From Clostridium sp. AT4 (GTDB lineage Bacteria > Bacillota > Clostridia > Lachnospirales > Lachnospiraceae), in contig NZ_LN999825.1 of assembly GCF_001517625.2 (NCBI RefSeq), positions 62,001-126,000 on the forward strand: 64,000 nucleotides of DNA. Direction: 5' to 3'. The translations under genes were made by a program, and so were the position numbers. Each line of letters begins with the position of its first letter. Positions within the stretch are counted from its first letter, which is position 1. The notes beneath the pieces were generated by a model. The model made no database searches. It had not been told where the DNA came from and saw only the letters and a list, made by a program, of their open reading frames with translations. Shown piece after piece: positions 53,616 to 62,509 of the stretch.

Positions 53616-54950
53616 TCAATTCCCATCCATTCCCTTCCGGTAAGTCCGCACCAGCAGCGGAACCTCTGCGATCAGCATTCCGATCCAGCCTGCCATATAG
53701 GCCAGAGGAAGGGCCTCAATTCCCATTCCCATCAGGAATACCAGCGGCAGTGCTGCCAGTACCCGCACACCCATATTGATAAAGCTGCTGATGAGGGTAA
53801 TCTTCAAATCGCCAATCCCTCTGAAATAGCCCTGGATACCGTTAGTAGCTGCGGGAAGCAGATACATGGCTGCGATCAGATGGAGATAGCTTACTCCATG
53901 GCGGATGACCTCCTCATCCTTTACAAAGAGCAGCATCAAGGGCCGTGCAAAGAGAAAGCAGACAGCAAACACAGCCACGCCGTAAATCAGCTCCAGCTTC
54001 ATTCCGCAGCGGAAGCCTTCCCTCATACGTTCCTTCTTTCCCGCACCTTTATTCTGGGCCATAAGAGCGGTCATAGCGTGGGCGATATTCTGCTCCGGCG
54101 TATAGGCGAAATCATCGATCCGGTTTACGACTGCAAAAGCAGCTGCCACCGATACTCCCATGGTATTTACAATAGCCTGTATTCCCAGCTTTCCCAGCTG
54201 AACGGTAGCCTGCTGCATGGCGGAAGCCCATCCATAGGAAATCGTACACTTCAGCAGCTTCCGGTCAAACACCAGCCATTTTTTCCCCAGCCGCAGCATT
54301 GGTACCTTCTTTTGTATATAAATCATACAAAACAGGCAGCAAAGAGCCTCGCTGATTACAGTGGCAATGGCGCAGCCGTTGCTTCCGGCCCTTAATACGA
54401 CTACAAAAAACAGATCGCCGAAAATGTTTAATACTGCACTGATAATCAAAAAATAAAGGGGCGTATTGCTGTCCCCCAGAGCCCTTAAAGTACTGGAAAA
54501 AAAGTTATATAAAAAGGTAAACATCAGACCCCAGAAAATAATCCGCAGATACTCCTTTGTCATCTGCATGATCGACGGATCAACCTGCATGAGCATGAGG
54601 ATCGGTTCTGCAAATATAACACAGATCAGGGTCAGAATGATGGAAAATACCATTCCCGATATCATGGTTGTACTGATCTGCCGGTGAAGCGTATCATAAT
54701 CCCTGGCTCCGTACTGCGTTCCCATAAGGATGGCTGCTCCCATGCACAGTCCGTTGAGAAAAAGGATCATCAGAGTGGTAATGGGATTGCAGATTCCCAC
54801 AGCCGCCAGTGCCTCTTTTCCAACAAAATGGCCCACGATGATACTGTCCACCGCATTGTATGTCAGCTGGAATAAATTCCCCAGCACAAGCGGAACTGTG
54901 AACTGCACCAGCATGGGCATTATTTTTCCGGTCGTCATATCCTTTGTCAT
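53616..54950 (-). CDS. MATE-family multidrug efflux transporter
   Basis: 444 residues, twelve membrane segments in two related halves; the first half carries LVLGNLFQLTYNAVDSIIVG and the second GKLGIQAIVNTMG. Na+- or H+-driven export of cationic compounds is the usual role. The start at MTKDMTTGK has GGGAG 9 bases upstream; an ATG 48 bases earlier lies nearer the palindrome and is less likely. It is transcribed alone. Confidence 0.9.
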   Translation of the reverse strand: MTKDMTTGKIMPMLVQFTVPLVLGNLFQLTYNAVDSIIVGHFVGKEALAAVGICNPITTLMILFLNGLCMGAAILMGTQYGARDYDTLHRQISTTMISGMVFSIILTLICVIFAEPILMLMQVDPSIMQMTKEYLRIIFWGLMFTFLYNFFSSTLRALGDSNTPLYFLIISAVLNIFGDLFFVVVLRAGSNGCAIATVISEALCCLFCMIYIQKKVPMLRLGKKWLVFDRKLLKCTISYGWASAMQQATVQLGKLGIQAIVNTMGVSVAAAFAVVNRIDDFAYTPEQNIAHAMTALMAQNKGAGKKERMREGFRCGMKLELIYGVAVFAVCFLFARPLMLLFVKDEEVIRHGVSYLHLIAAMYLLPAATNGIQGYFRGIGDLKITLISSFINMGVRVLAALPLVFLMGMGIEALPLAYMAGWIGMLIAEVPLLVRTYRKGMDGN

Positions 54951-54989
54951 ACTGTGTTCTCCCTTGTCATTCTCTTTCATACTATAAAA

Positions 54990-55003
54990 TGTAAACACTT
55001 ACA
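54990..55003. promoter_or_regulatory. palindrome upstream of the MATE gene
   Basis: On the minus strand TGTAAGTGTTTACA, with five-bp perfect arms. Together with its flanks (TTGTAAGTG, TTACATTTT) it matches the site at 36976-36994 except at one base. Confidence 0.45.
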
Positions 55004-55099
55004 ATATTAGTGCATTTCAGGAGAATGTCAAGAAAAAACTCCTTCTCGTCTCTGCATTTTGCACCGCCTCCGGCGTATCCTGAAGTCCGGTGCGCAGCT

Positions 55100-55801
55100 T
55101 TACTCCACCTTCATCATCCGATACCCCACTCCGATATGGGTCTGGATATACTGGGGGGAATCGGGCTCGCTCTCCAGCTTTTTACGCAGAGTTGCCATAA
55201 ATACCCGCAGGGAGGCGATATCATTATCCCAGCTGCTTCCCCATACCTTCTGCGTGATATAAGTATGGGTCAGGACCTTTCCCACGTTCTGGGCCATGAG
55301 GCAGAGCAGCTTGTACTCGATCGGCGTTAAGTGCATTTCCTTCTCTCCCAGATAAGCGCAGCCTGCTCCATAGTCGATCCGCAGCCTTCCGTTTGTAAAT
55401 ACGGATTCTCTTCCCGCCCCGTCGCCGTTCATAACTGCCAGACGCCTCTGGGTGACGCGCAGTCTGGCAAGAAGCTCCTCAACGGAAAAGGGCTTCGTCA
55501 GATAATCATCTGCCCCCGCATCCAGAGCGTCGATCTTATCCGTATCCTCGCTTCTGGCACTGATCACAATAATGGGAACATTCGACCAGCTGCGTACCCT
55601 TTTGATAACCTCCATGCCGTCCATATCAGGCAGTCCCAGATCCAGCAGGATAATATCGGGATTCTGGGAAGCGGTTGCCAGAACTCCCGCTTCTCCGTTT
55701 GCTGCTGTCTGGAACCGGTAATCGTTTGCTTTTAATGTGGTAGTGATCAAATTGCGCACCGGAGCGTCATCCTCGACCACTAAAATTAATGGTTTATTCA
55801 T
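55100..55801 (-). CDS. KdpE-like response regulator (OmpR family)
   Basis: 233 residues. Receiver domain with ILVVEDDAPVRN (acidic pair), IILLDLGLPDMDG (phospho-Asp) and the Lys in YLTKPFSVEELLAR; C-terminal winged helix with LTPIEYKLLCLMAQNVGKVL and RVFMATLRKKLE. The sequence is near KdpE. It overlaps the kinase gene by 8 bases. It probably binds the 11-bp repeats at 58926-59040 in front of ktrB. Confidence 0.9.
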   Translation of the reverse strand: MNKPLILVVEDDAPVRNLITTTLKANDYRFQTAANGEAGVLATASQNPDIILLDLGLPDMDGMEVIKRVRSWSNVPIIVISARSEDTDKIDALDAGADDYLTKPFSVEELLARLRVTQRRLAVMNGDGAGRESVFTNGRLRIDYGAGCAYLGEKEMHLTPIEYKLLCLMAQNVGKVLTHTYITQKVWGSSWDNDIASLRVFMATLRKKLESEPDSPQYIQTHIGVGYRMMKVE

Positions 55802-56879
55802 GCAGTGTTACCTCCTCTGCAGGCAGTGTAAATGTAAATACAGCCCCCTGGGGCTTATTGTCTGATACCCATATTTCTCCCCCGTGCGCCCGGATAATGG
55901 ATCTGCACAGTCCCAGCCCCAGTCCCAGGCTCCTGCGTCCGTCCGCCGCCCGGTTTGTTCCTGTATAAAACATATCAAATACTTTTGATTTCTGTTCATC
56001 CGGTATTCCAGGACCTGTATCGCTGACCGACACCACCACCATACCGTCCTTTTTTCCTGTATGGATCCGGATTTGGGCTCCCTCAGGCGTATATTTTACA
56101 GCATTGTCCACCAGATTGATCACTACCTGGACAATCAGCCTGGCATCCATCTTTCCCAAAATAAACTCCTCATCACTGCTTACCTCGATCTTCCGTCCGT
56201 CCCGGTTCCGGTCCGTATGGCGCATCGCCTCGGCAATGACCTCATCCATAAGCTCTGCAGACATCCGAAGATCCATCCGTCCGTCCTCAATCCGTGTGAC
56301 AGACAGCAGATTTTCCACCAGCTTGATCAGCCACATGGAATCATCATAAATGTCCCCATAGATCTGCATCCGCGTCTCCTGGCTGAATTCATTTTCATTG
56401 GAAAGCAGGTTGCTGGCATTTCCGGAAATAGAGGTAAGAGGAGTGCGCAGATCATGGGAAATGGACCGAAGAAGGTCAGCCCGAAGCTGCTCCTTTTCAA
56501 TCTGCATGGCCGCCTGGGCGGACTCCCTGGCATATTCCTTCATCCGGGAGGCCAGAGAACCGGTAATAAGGGCTACCAGAAACATGATGCCAAAGGTCAC
56601 CGGATAGCTGGGGTCATAGGCCCGCAGGGTAAAACGCGGGATTGTAAACAAAAAATTAAAGGCCAGTACGCTGATCACAGAGGCCAGAAAACTGTACATC
56701 CAGCTGCTTGTAATAATAGATATAATCAGCACACCCAGGATGTACACGGCGATAATATTCGCCTCCGGGATCTTAAGCCCTGAAAAAAGGAGTCCCACCA
56801 GCGTAGCCGCGATCAGAATTCCCGCAGCCCGTCCCCCATCTCTTATAATGCTGTGTGTTCTACGGGAAAATCGTTTCAT
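55794..56879 (-). CDS. KdpD-like sensor histidine kinase lacking the N-terminal KdpD and USP domains
   Basis: 361 residues. Four membrane helices of the DUF4118 kind (ILIAATLVGLLFSGLKIPEA, FLASVISVLAFNFLFTIPR), HisKA with the phospho-His in SISHDLRTPLTSISG, and HATPase with NLVDNAVKYTPEG, SDTGPGIP and GLGLGLCRSI. Full KdpD is about 900 residues; the first 380 or so (ATP-binding KdpD and USP domains) are absent. Its ATG overlaps the ktrA stop (ATGA). Expected to sense K+ or turgor. Confidence 0.9.
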   Translation of the reverse strand: MKRFSRRTHSIIRDGGRAAGILIAATLVGLLFSGLKIPEANIIAVYILGVLIISIITSSWMYSFLASVISVLAFNFLFTIPRFTLRAYDPSYPVTFGIMFLVALITGSLASRMKEYARESAQAAMQIEKEQLRADLLRSISHDLRTPLTSISGNASNLLSNENEFSQETRMQIYGDIYDDSMWLIKLVENLLSVTRIEDGRMDLRMSAELMDEVIAEAMRHTDRNRDGRKIEVSSDEEFILGKMDARLIVQVVINLVDNAVKYTPEGAQIRIHTGKKDGMVVVSVSDTGPGIPDEQKSKVFDMFYTGTNRAADGRRSLGLGLGLCRSIIRAHGGEIWVSDNKPQGAVFTFTLPAEEVTLHE

Positions 56880-57523
56880 ATCTTAAAACATTTCTGGATA
56901 TCACGGCTCTCACCCAGAACCAGCATGGTCGCATCATCGGTAAGCATGGTATCTGGCCGGATCGCCATATCCAGCTTTCCATCCCGCTTCAGAGCCATGA
57001 TATTGATATTGAACTTCTTTCGTATGTCTACCTGTCCGATGGTCTTTCCCACCCAGTTCTGAGGCATTTCAATCTCAAAAATAGCGTGAGTGTCACTGAT
57101 CTGCACATAGTCAAATATATGCTCTGAGCTGTAGCGGATAGCTGTCCAGTTTGCCACCTGCTTTTCCGGGTAGACGATCTCATCTGCACCATTCCGCAGC
57201 AGGAACCGGGCGTGTACATCTCTGGAAGCACGGGAAACCACCATCTTGGCCCCCAGATCCTTTAAATAAGCCGTTGTCTCCAGAGAGCTCTGGAAGTCGC
57301 TGGCAATGGCGACAATGCACACATCAAAATTGCTTACGCCAAGTGTTTCCAAAAACTCCATATTGGTGCTGTCTCCGATCTGGGCATTGGTTACATATGA
57401 CATAACCGCCTCCACGCGGTCCTCCTGCTTATCTACCGCCATAACCTGATGATCCAGCTCGTATAATTTTTCTGCCACATGACGGCCGAAACGGCCCAGT
57501 CCAATAAGTAAAATTGATTTCAT
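56876..57523 (-). CDS. ktrA: KtrA/TrkA K+ channel regulator (RCK domain)
   Basis: 215 residues. RCK_N Rossmann fold with LIGLGRFGRHVAEKL and Asp-lined ligand pocket, and RCK_C domain with VGKTIGQVDIRKKFN. Such octameric rings gate KtrB in response to ATP/ADP and often c-di-AMP bound at RCK_C. Lies 18 bases after ktrB and overlaps the kinase gene. Confidence 0.92.
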   Translation of the reverse strand: MKSILLIGLGRFGRHVAEKLYELDHQVMAVDKQEDRVEAVMSYVTNAQIGDSTNMEFLETLGVSNFDVCIVAIASDFQSSLETTAYLKDLGAKMVVSRASRDVHARFLLRNGADEIVYPEKQVANWTAIRYSSEHIFDYVQISDTHAIFEIEMPQNWVGKTIGQVDIRKKFNINIMALKRDGKLDMAIRPDTMLTDDATMLVLGESRDIQKCFKI

Positions 57524-57541
57524 AAGTCATTTCCCTTTCTT

Positions 57542-58888
57542 TTATCCCACAGTAATCTTTTCCTGGGGCAACCTTGAAACATGAGGCTTCACTCCGGAAA
57601 TAGCCGCATAGACCAGTGTCAGTCCGCCTACTCTTCCGCAATACATTAAAAGAATCAGTATGATCCGTGATGTCGTTCCCAGCTCCGGCGTAATGCCAAG
57701 GGTCAATCCTACCGTAGCAATGGCAGAGGCTGTTTCGTAAATACAGGTTAAGATAGGAAGGCCTTCCAGATAACTGATAGCAAGCGCGCCTCCGATACAG
57801 AGTGTGATATACATCATCATTACAACCGCCGCATAACGCACGGTTTCCTCTGAAATACGCCGCCCGTAGCACTGCGTATCCTCCTTGCGGTAAAATACTG
57901 CCCAGCCGGACAGCAAAAGCACTGCCAGAGTAGTCGTTTTCATACCGCCTGCCGTAGACCCCGGCGAACCTCCTATGAGCATCAAAATCGCTGTAAGAAG
58001 CTGTCCCGGCTCGCTCATGGCTGTCAGATCCACCGTGTTAAATCCCGCAGTCCTGGGCGTTACAGACTGGAATAAAGAAGCCCAAATACGCGCGCCCCGT
58101 CCCTGCCACTCAGGCCCGTTAAATTCAAGAAAATAAAAAATCACTGCCGGGATCAGGATCAAAAGAGCCGTTGTGGTGAGAATCACCTTGCTCTGCATCC
58201 TGTATTTTCTCCAGCACCGCCGGTTGGTCCATATATCCTCCCATGTGAGAAAGCCCAGACCGCCCACTACGATCAGCATCATAATGGCAAAATTGATAAC
58301 CGGATGGCCCACATAATGGGTCAGAGAGGAAAAGGGTTCTCTTACGCCCATAAGGTCAAAACCTGCGTTGCAGAATGCGGAAATCGAGTGGAATACTGCA
58401 TACCAGATTCCCTTAACAAAGCCGAAATCCTTAATAAACTGCGGCGCCATCAAGACAGCGCCCGTCAGCTCAACGATAAACGTACCTTTGAGGATAAAGC
58501 CCGTAAAACGGACGATCCCTCCTACCTTGGGTGCAGAAATAGCATCCTGCATGGTACTTCGTTCCCTCAGGCCGATTTTTTTTCCAGACACCATAGCCAC
58601 AGCCACAGCCACAGTCACTACGCCCATACCGCCGACCTGAATCAGCGAAATGATCACAAACTGGCCAAATTCCGTCCAGTAGGTCGCAGTATCATGTACG
58701 ATCAGCCCTGTAACACATACGGCAGATGTAGAGGTAAACAGCGCGTCTAAAAAGGGCGCTCCCCCTGATCCTTTGGTTGATATGGGAAGCATCAGGAGCA
58801 GTGCTCCCATAAAGATCACTCCCATAAAACCGAAAATAATGATCTGAGCGGACGTCATATGTTTTTTTCTGCCCTGAACATTCATCAT
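57542..58888 (-). CDS. ktrB: KtrB/TrkH K+ uptake channel
   Basis: 448 residues. The four M-P-M repeats each have a filter loop with a conserved Gly: STSAVCVTGLIVHDT, SISAFCNAGFDLMG, SVTPRTAGFNTVDL and TASAIATVGLTLGI. The start at the ATG-ATG at 58888 has GGAGGG 6 bases upstream; the frame is open to 58915. First gene of the four-gene K+ operon. Confidence 0.94.
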   Translation of the reverse strand: MMNVQGRKKHMTSAQIIIFGFMGVIFMGALLLMLPISTKGSGGAPFLDALFTSTSAVCVTGLIVHDTATYWTEFGQFVIISLIQVGGMGVVTVAVAVAMVSGKKIGLRERSTMQDAISAPKVGGIVRFTGFILKGTFIVELTGAVLMAPQFIKDFGFVKGIWYAVFHSISAFCNAGFDLMGVREPFSSLTHYVGHPVINFAIMMLIVVGGLGFLTWEDIWTNRRCWRKYRMQSKVILTTTALLILIPAVIFYFLEFNGPEWQGRGARIWASLFQSVTPRTAGFNTVDLTAMSEPGQLLTAILMLIGGSPGSTAGGMKTTTLAVLLLSGWAVFYRKEDTQCYGRRISEETVRYAAVVMMMYITLCIGGALAISYLEGLPILTCIYETASAIATVGLTLGITPELGTTSRIILILLMYCGRVGGLTLVYAAISGVKPHVSRLPQEKITVG

Positions 58889-58925
58889 AATATCCCTCCG
58901 GTTAACGGACACCATAAAAACCGTC

Positions 58926-58955
58926 TCTTTATACGGTCTTTATATTGTCTCTGTA
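58926..58955 (+). promoter_or_regulatory. KdpE-type box cluster 1 (11-bp repeats, TCTTTATA)
   Basis: TCTTTATA occurs at 58926 and 58937, exactly 11 bases apart, with a degenerate third (TCTCTGTA) at 58948. OmpR-family regulators bind such direct repeats at helical spacing. Confidence 0.6.
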
Positions 58956-59010
58956 ATTGCTAATTATGCCACATCATTCAAAAAGATTGTGTTAAAAGTA
59001 AAAACGCTGG

Positions 59011-59040
59011 TATAAAGATTGTATAAAGACGGCATAAAGA
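59011..59040 (+). promoter_or_regulatory. KdpE-type box cluster 2 (11-bp repeats, TATAAAGA)
   Basis: TATAAAGA at 59011 and 59022 and CATAAAGA at 59033, again 11 bases apart and in inverse orientation to cluster 1. A CATAAT -10 for ktrB (minus strand, 58963-58968) lies between the clusters. Confidence 0.62.
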
Positions 59041-59057
59041 CCCCATTAGGAAACTGC

Positions 59058-59888
59058 CTAAAAATCTCCGCTCTTATCCATATCGGGAAGTTCCATCGCC
59101 GTCTTATCGGTAGGAGCGCAGCCGAACATCTTCCGATAGGCTCTGAAAAAGCTGGAATAATCTCCAAAGCCGGCTCTGGATGCAGCCTCAGCCGCCGGAG
59201 TCCCCATTGCCAGTTCTTTTCTTGCAATAGTCATGCGCTTATAAATAATATAACGGGCTACCGTAGTTCCTGTTGCCTGGCGGAATATGGAAGTCAGATG
59301 ATTTCGGCTCATAAAAAACTGCTCTGCCAGCCCCTCTACCGTCAGCGTATCCCTCAGATGGCTGTTAATATACCGGATTATCTCCTGGGCCTGTCCCTCT
59401 GCTCCATGAACGCGTCCCGCACTTCGGACGTATATTGCAGAAATACCCGCCAAAAGCGACAGGATCCGTGTGCGAATTGCAATATTCTGCAGCTCCTTCC
59501 CGTAAGTACCGCACTCTTCGATTGCATGAAAATACCATTCAATGGGGAACTGCTCTTCAAGACAGCCCCATCCCGTTCCAAAGGGCTTTAACAGAAGCTC
59601 CCGCTCCTTTCCATTTAAAAGATCCTCTGTAAAATGAACCCGGATCCGGTCATATTCATTTCCATCCAGCACTCTCAGACCATGAAAACAGCCTGGTGCG
59701 ATCACTAAAAGGCTTCCCGGACGGGGACAATAGGATCTTCCTTCCAGAAGATACTCTACATTCCCGGTTATCATATAATAAATCTCATAGCTGTTATGGC
59801 AGTGCATTTTATACTCCATGTCTGCCTCATCACTGCGGGTATGGGCATAGATCACCTGCTCTGTCTTAAAACTGACCTCCTGGTACAC
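59058..59888 (-). CDS. AraC-family regulator with cupin domain
   Basis: 276 residues. The cupin sensor has MHCHNSYEIYYMITGNVEYLLEG and LLVIAPGCFHGLRV; the C-terminal AraC domain has LTVEGLAEQFFMSRNHLTSI and AASRAGFGDYSSFFRAYRK. There is no sugar operon beside it; its target is not evident. It ends 170 bases before ktrB and is followed by the response-regulator boxes. AAATGAGG precedes the ATG. Confidence 0.88.
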   Translation of the reverse strand: MYQEVSFKTEQVIYAHTRSDEADMEYKMHCHNSYEIYYMITGNVEYLLEGRSYCPRPGSLLVIAPGCFHGLRVLDGNEYDRIRVHFTEDLLNGKERELLLKPFGTGWGCLEEQFPIEWYFHAIEECGTYGKELQNIAIRTRILSLLAGISAIYVRSAGRVHGAEGQAQEIIRYINSHLRDTLTVEGLAEQFFMSRNHLTSIFRQATGTTVARYIIYKRMTIARKELAMGTPAAEAASRAGFGDYSSFFRAYRKMFGCAPTDKTAMELPDMDKSGDF

Positions 59889-60099
59889 CTCATTTCCTCC
59901 TGACTTTTTCTGTCCGTCCCTTCCTTCGGCCGCACATTTTTCGTTATCTATCAGTTTATCAGAGTTTGTGCATTTTGCAATATTTCTTTTTCATTTCACA
60001 ATGGAAATCCTTACCCCAATATACTATAATCCTAATTGTAAACAAAACCGAAAGGGTCCTCCCCCTTTCACACATTTTATCCCCCCTTTATACACATAG

Positions 60100-60133
60100 A
60101 AAAGACCAGGTATCCCCAGTACCTGGTCTTTTG
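60100..60133. terminator. terminator of aspA
   Basis: AAAAGACCAGGTA and TACCTGGTCTTTT arms (60100-60112, 60121-60133) with an 8-base loop. Symmetric, so it may act in both directions. Confidence 0.75.
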
Positions 60134-60147
60134 CTGTTTAAGCAGTT

Positions 60148-61554
60148 TTATAATTTGTAATCCACCGGATGGCCCGCCTGGGTCATATCCACCAGACTTA
60201 AATAACGATCCAGTTCTTCTTCCGGCAGCAGTCCCTCCTCAAGTACGATCTGGCGCACCGGAATCCCGGTTCGATTGCATTTTTTTGCAATTTCGGCCGA
60301 TTTTTTATATCCCAGAGCCGGACAAAGGGCTGTAGCCAAAGCCGCGCTGGACTCTACCAGAGCACGGCAGCGCTCTCTGTTCGCCGTAATACCGAGAATA
60401 CAGTTATCGATCAGCGTCTCCACCGCCCCTCTTAAGGTATCGATCGACTCAAAAATCTTATAGAAAATCACCGGCTCAAAAGCATTTAATTCCAGCTGTC
60501 CTGCCTCTGCAGCCATAGTAACGGTTACGTCATTTCCGATCACATTGTAGGCAACCTGGGAAACCACCTCCGGGATAACCGGATTGATCTTTCCCGGCAT
60601 AATGGAAGAGCCGTTCTGCTTCGGAGGCAGATTGATCTCTCCCAGTCCTGCTTTGGGGCCGCTGGAGAGCAGACGCAGATCATTGCAGATCTTAGACAGA
60701 TTTACCGCACAAACTCTGAGAGCCGCAGAGGTATGTACAAAGCCGTCCAGATTCTGGGTGGCGTCAAACAGATCCTCTGCCTGGCTGCAGTCTGTGCCAC
60801 AGACGAGGTTTACATTTCGGATAATGTGAAATAAGTACACCGGGTTTACATTGATCGCCGTTCCCACCGCAGTAGCTCCGATATTCAACACCTTAAGCTC
60901 TGAATCCAGGGAGCGTATCCGCCGGATATCTCTCTCGATCACTGCCGCATAGGCTTCAAAGGACTGCCCCAGGCGGATCGGCACCGCATCCTGAAGCTGG
61001 GTCCGTCCCATCTTTACCACATCGTCAAATTCAATGGATTTGTCCCTCAGAGCCTTGTGCAGCCGTTCCAGCTGTTCCAAAAGGCCCGGAAGCAGCGCCA
61101 GGATCGTAAGCTTTCCTGCACTGGGGATCACATCATTGGTAGACTGGGCCATATTTACATGGTCATTGGGATGAACAATCGTATAATCCCCCTTTTCACC
61201 GCCCAGGATCTCAATCGCCCGGTTGGCTATGACCTCGTTAGCATTCATATTGGCCGAGGTGCCTGCGCCTCCCTGAATGGCGTCTACAATAAACTGAGAA
61301 TGGAGCTTTCCCTCTATGATCTCATCACAGGCCTTTACAATGGCATTTCCAATCTTCTCGTCCAGTATATGGGCCGTCATATTGGTATAAGCCGCGGCCT
61401 TTTTTATTCTCACCAGATTTTTTATAAATTCCGGATGCAGCGGCCGTCCTGTAATGTGAAAATTCTTCTTCGCGCGTAATGTCTGTACTCCATAATACGC
61501 CTTCATGGGCACCTCCATTGTGCCTATGGAATCCGCTTCTTTTCTGGTTATCAT
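60148..61554 (-). CDS. aspA: aspartate ammonia-lyase
   Basis: 468 residues; interconverts aspartate and fumarate plus ammonia. The superfamily signature GSSIMPGKINPVIPE carries the catalytic loop serine; IVHPNDHVNMAQSTND and VKMGRTQLQDAVPIRLGQ are the other two conserved blocks. The latter pattern and the N-terminus (RKEADSIGTMEVPMKAYYGVQ-like) distinguish it from fumarase C. AGGAGGAG lies just upstream of ATG. Single gene between two terminators. Confidence 0.94.
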   Translation of the reverse strand: MITRKEADSIGTMEVPMKAYYGVQTLRAKKNFHITGRPLHPEFIKNLVRIKKAAAYTNMTAHILDEKIGNAIVKACDEIIEGKLHSQFIVDAIQGGAGTSANMNANEVIANRAIEILGGEKGDYTIVHPNDHVNMAQSTNDVIPSAGKLTILALLPGLLEQLERLHKALRDKSIEFDDVVKMGRTQLQDAVPIRLGQSFEAYAAVIERDIRRIRSLDSELKVLNIGATAVGTAINVNPVYLFHIIRNVNLVCGTDCSQAEDLFDATQNLDGFVHTSAALRVCAVNLSKICNDLRLLSSGPKAGLGEINLPPKQNGSSIMPGKINPVIPEVVSQVAYNVIGNDVTVTMAAEAGQLELNAFEPVIFYKIFESIDTLRGAVETLIDNCILGITANRERCRALVESSAALATALCPALGYKKSAEIAKKCNRTGIPVRQIVLEEGLLPEEELDRYLSLVDMTQAGHPVDYKL

Positions 61555-61623
61555 AATATATCTCCTCCTGTTTTGCAGGTAGTGTCAAAAACCACCTTTA
61601 CTCCGGCTCCTATCTGGAGCATA

Positions 61624-61947
61624 TCACTTTTTTACAAAATTCTGCAGTTTCATTGCTTTTTCCAGATTTCCCTCAACTCTCAATTTTCCTGTGGTAAAGG
61701 CAAAAATCGGATCAAGTTTTCCACTGGCCAGCTTAAAAAGCGTATCTGCAGTACAGGTAAACACTGCGTCCCTGTCATAATATTCATAGGGTTCCACACA
61801 GAGAGTACCCTCTTTTACTTCTGCGTAAAATGCTCCTTCCCCTTCTCCTGTGACATTAAACTGGAATGCCAGATGCTCCTTTTCCCCGCTTACATCTGCC
61901 TCCATAAAAATACTTTTAATCTGTGTAAATACTTCCTCGTACGTCAT
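61624..61947 (-). CDS. SCP2 sterol-binding-domain protein, copy 1
   Basis: 107 residues forming one SCP2 domain (TYEEVFTQIKSIFMEADV ... FTTGKLRVEGNLEKAMKLQ), the hydrophobic-ligand fold also found in lipid carriers. It differs from copy 2 at 63484 in 12 of 107 residues by eye. AAGGAG lies 8 bases before ATG. The pair flanks the cotJ operon. Ligand unknown. Confidence 0.88.
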   Translation of the reverse strand: MTYEEVFTQIKSIFMEADVSGEKEHLAFQFNVTGEGEGAFYAEVKEGTLCVEPYEYYDRDAVFTCTADTLFKLASGKLDPIFAFTTGKLRVEGNLEKAMKLQNFVKK

Positions 61948-61983
61948 ACCTGTATCTCCTTTTCCTATTTTTTACACTTCTTT

Positions 61984-61994
61984 AGTATACCATG
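61984..61994 (-). promoter_or_regulatory. extended -10 for SCP2 copy 1
   Basis: Minus strand TGGTATACT, an extended -10 with TATACT at 61984-61989, 37 bases before the ATG. The rest of the 61948-62290 gap holds no gene and no clear cotJ promoter; CATACTAA at 62188 resembles a sigma-E -10 but lacks a matching -35. Confidence 0.45.
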
Positions 61995-62290
61995 ATTTCC
62001 CTTTGTTTTCCAGACAGCCGAAAATCGGATATGTTATACTCTCCGCACAAAACGGAAGGCATTTTCTGTTTCTGAAGCACAAAACTAACTCTTCCTCTTA
62101 ATTTATTATTGACGTCGGGAAATAGAATAGACGCGACAAATTCCTTTTCTTCCGTTCATTCCCAAAGGGAGCCTTATGAAACCGGGACATACTAAGATCA
62201 GCGCCCGGTTTCCGGCGCCGGGGTTTTCAGGCAGGTTTTAGGATCTTGAAAGCCCCGATCCACATGTTCAGAAAGAGAGGTACTATTTAA

Positions 62291-62509
62291 ATGAACCTGT
62301 ATCGAGACGAAACCGCTCCTTACGCTGCTGTCTGCGGATACGAAAGAAATTCCCCGTTTCCCGGCGAAAAGCTGACGCTTGCAATCGCTGCAGTTCCTAC
62401 CCAGCCCTGGGAAACGCCCCTTTCTCCGGCTGTGGGACTGAAGCAGGGGAGTATCTTTCCGAGCCTCGTGCTCCCGTTTTTTAAGGAAGGAGGAAACGCT
62501 CATGTCTGA
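62291..62509 (+). CDS. cotJA: spore coat-associated protein CotJA
   Basis: 72 residues, Pro-rich: LAIAAVPTQPWETPLSPAVG followed by GSIFPSLVLPFF, the CotJA pattern. In Bacillus CotJA is needed for CotJC to assemble into the coat. AGAGAGG lies 10 bases upstream of the ATG. Overlaps cotJB by 8 bases. Confidence 0.9.
   Translation: MNLYRDETAPYAAVCGYERNSPFPGEKLTLAIAAVPTQPWETPLSPAVGLKQGSIFPSLVLPFFKEGGNAHV

Noticed and set aside
58889-59057. c-di-AMP riboswitch before ktrB
   Set aside because: The gap is too short for the ydaO structure; the repeats fit protein binding better.
62188-62195. CATACTAA as a sigma-E -10 for cotJ
   Set aside because: No matching -35 at 14-16 bases; left only as a remark.
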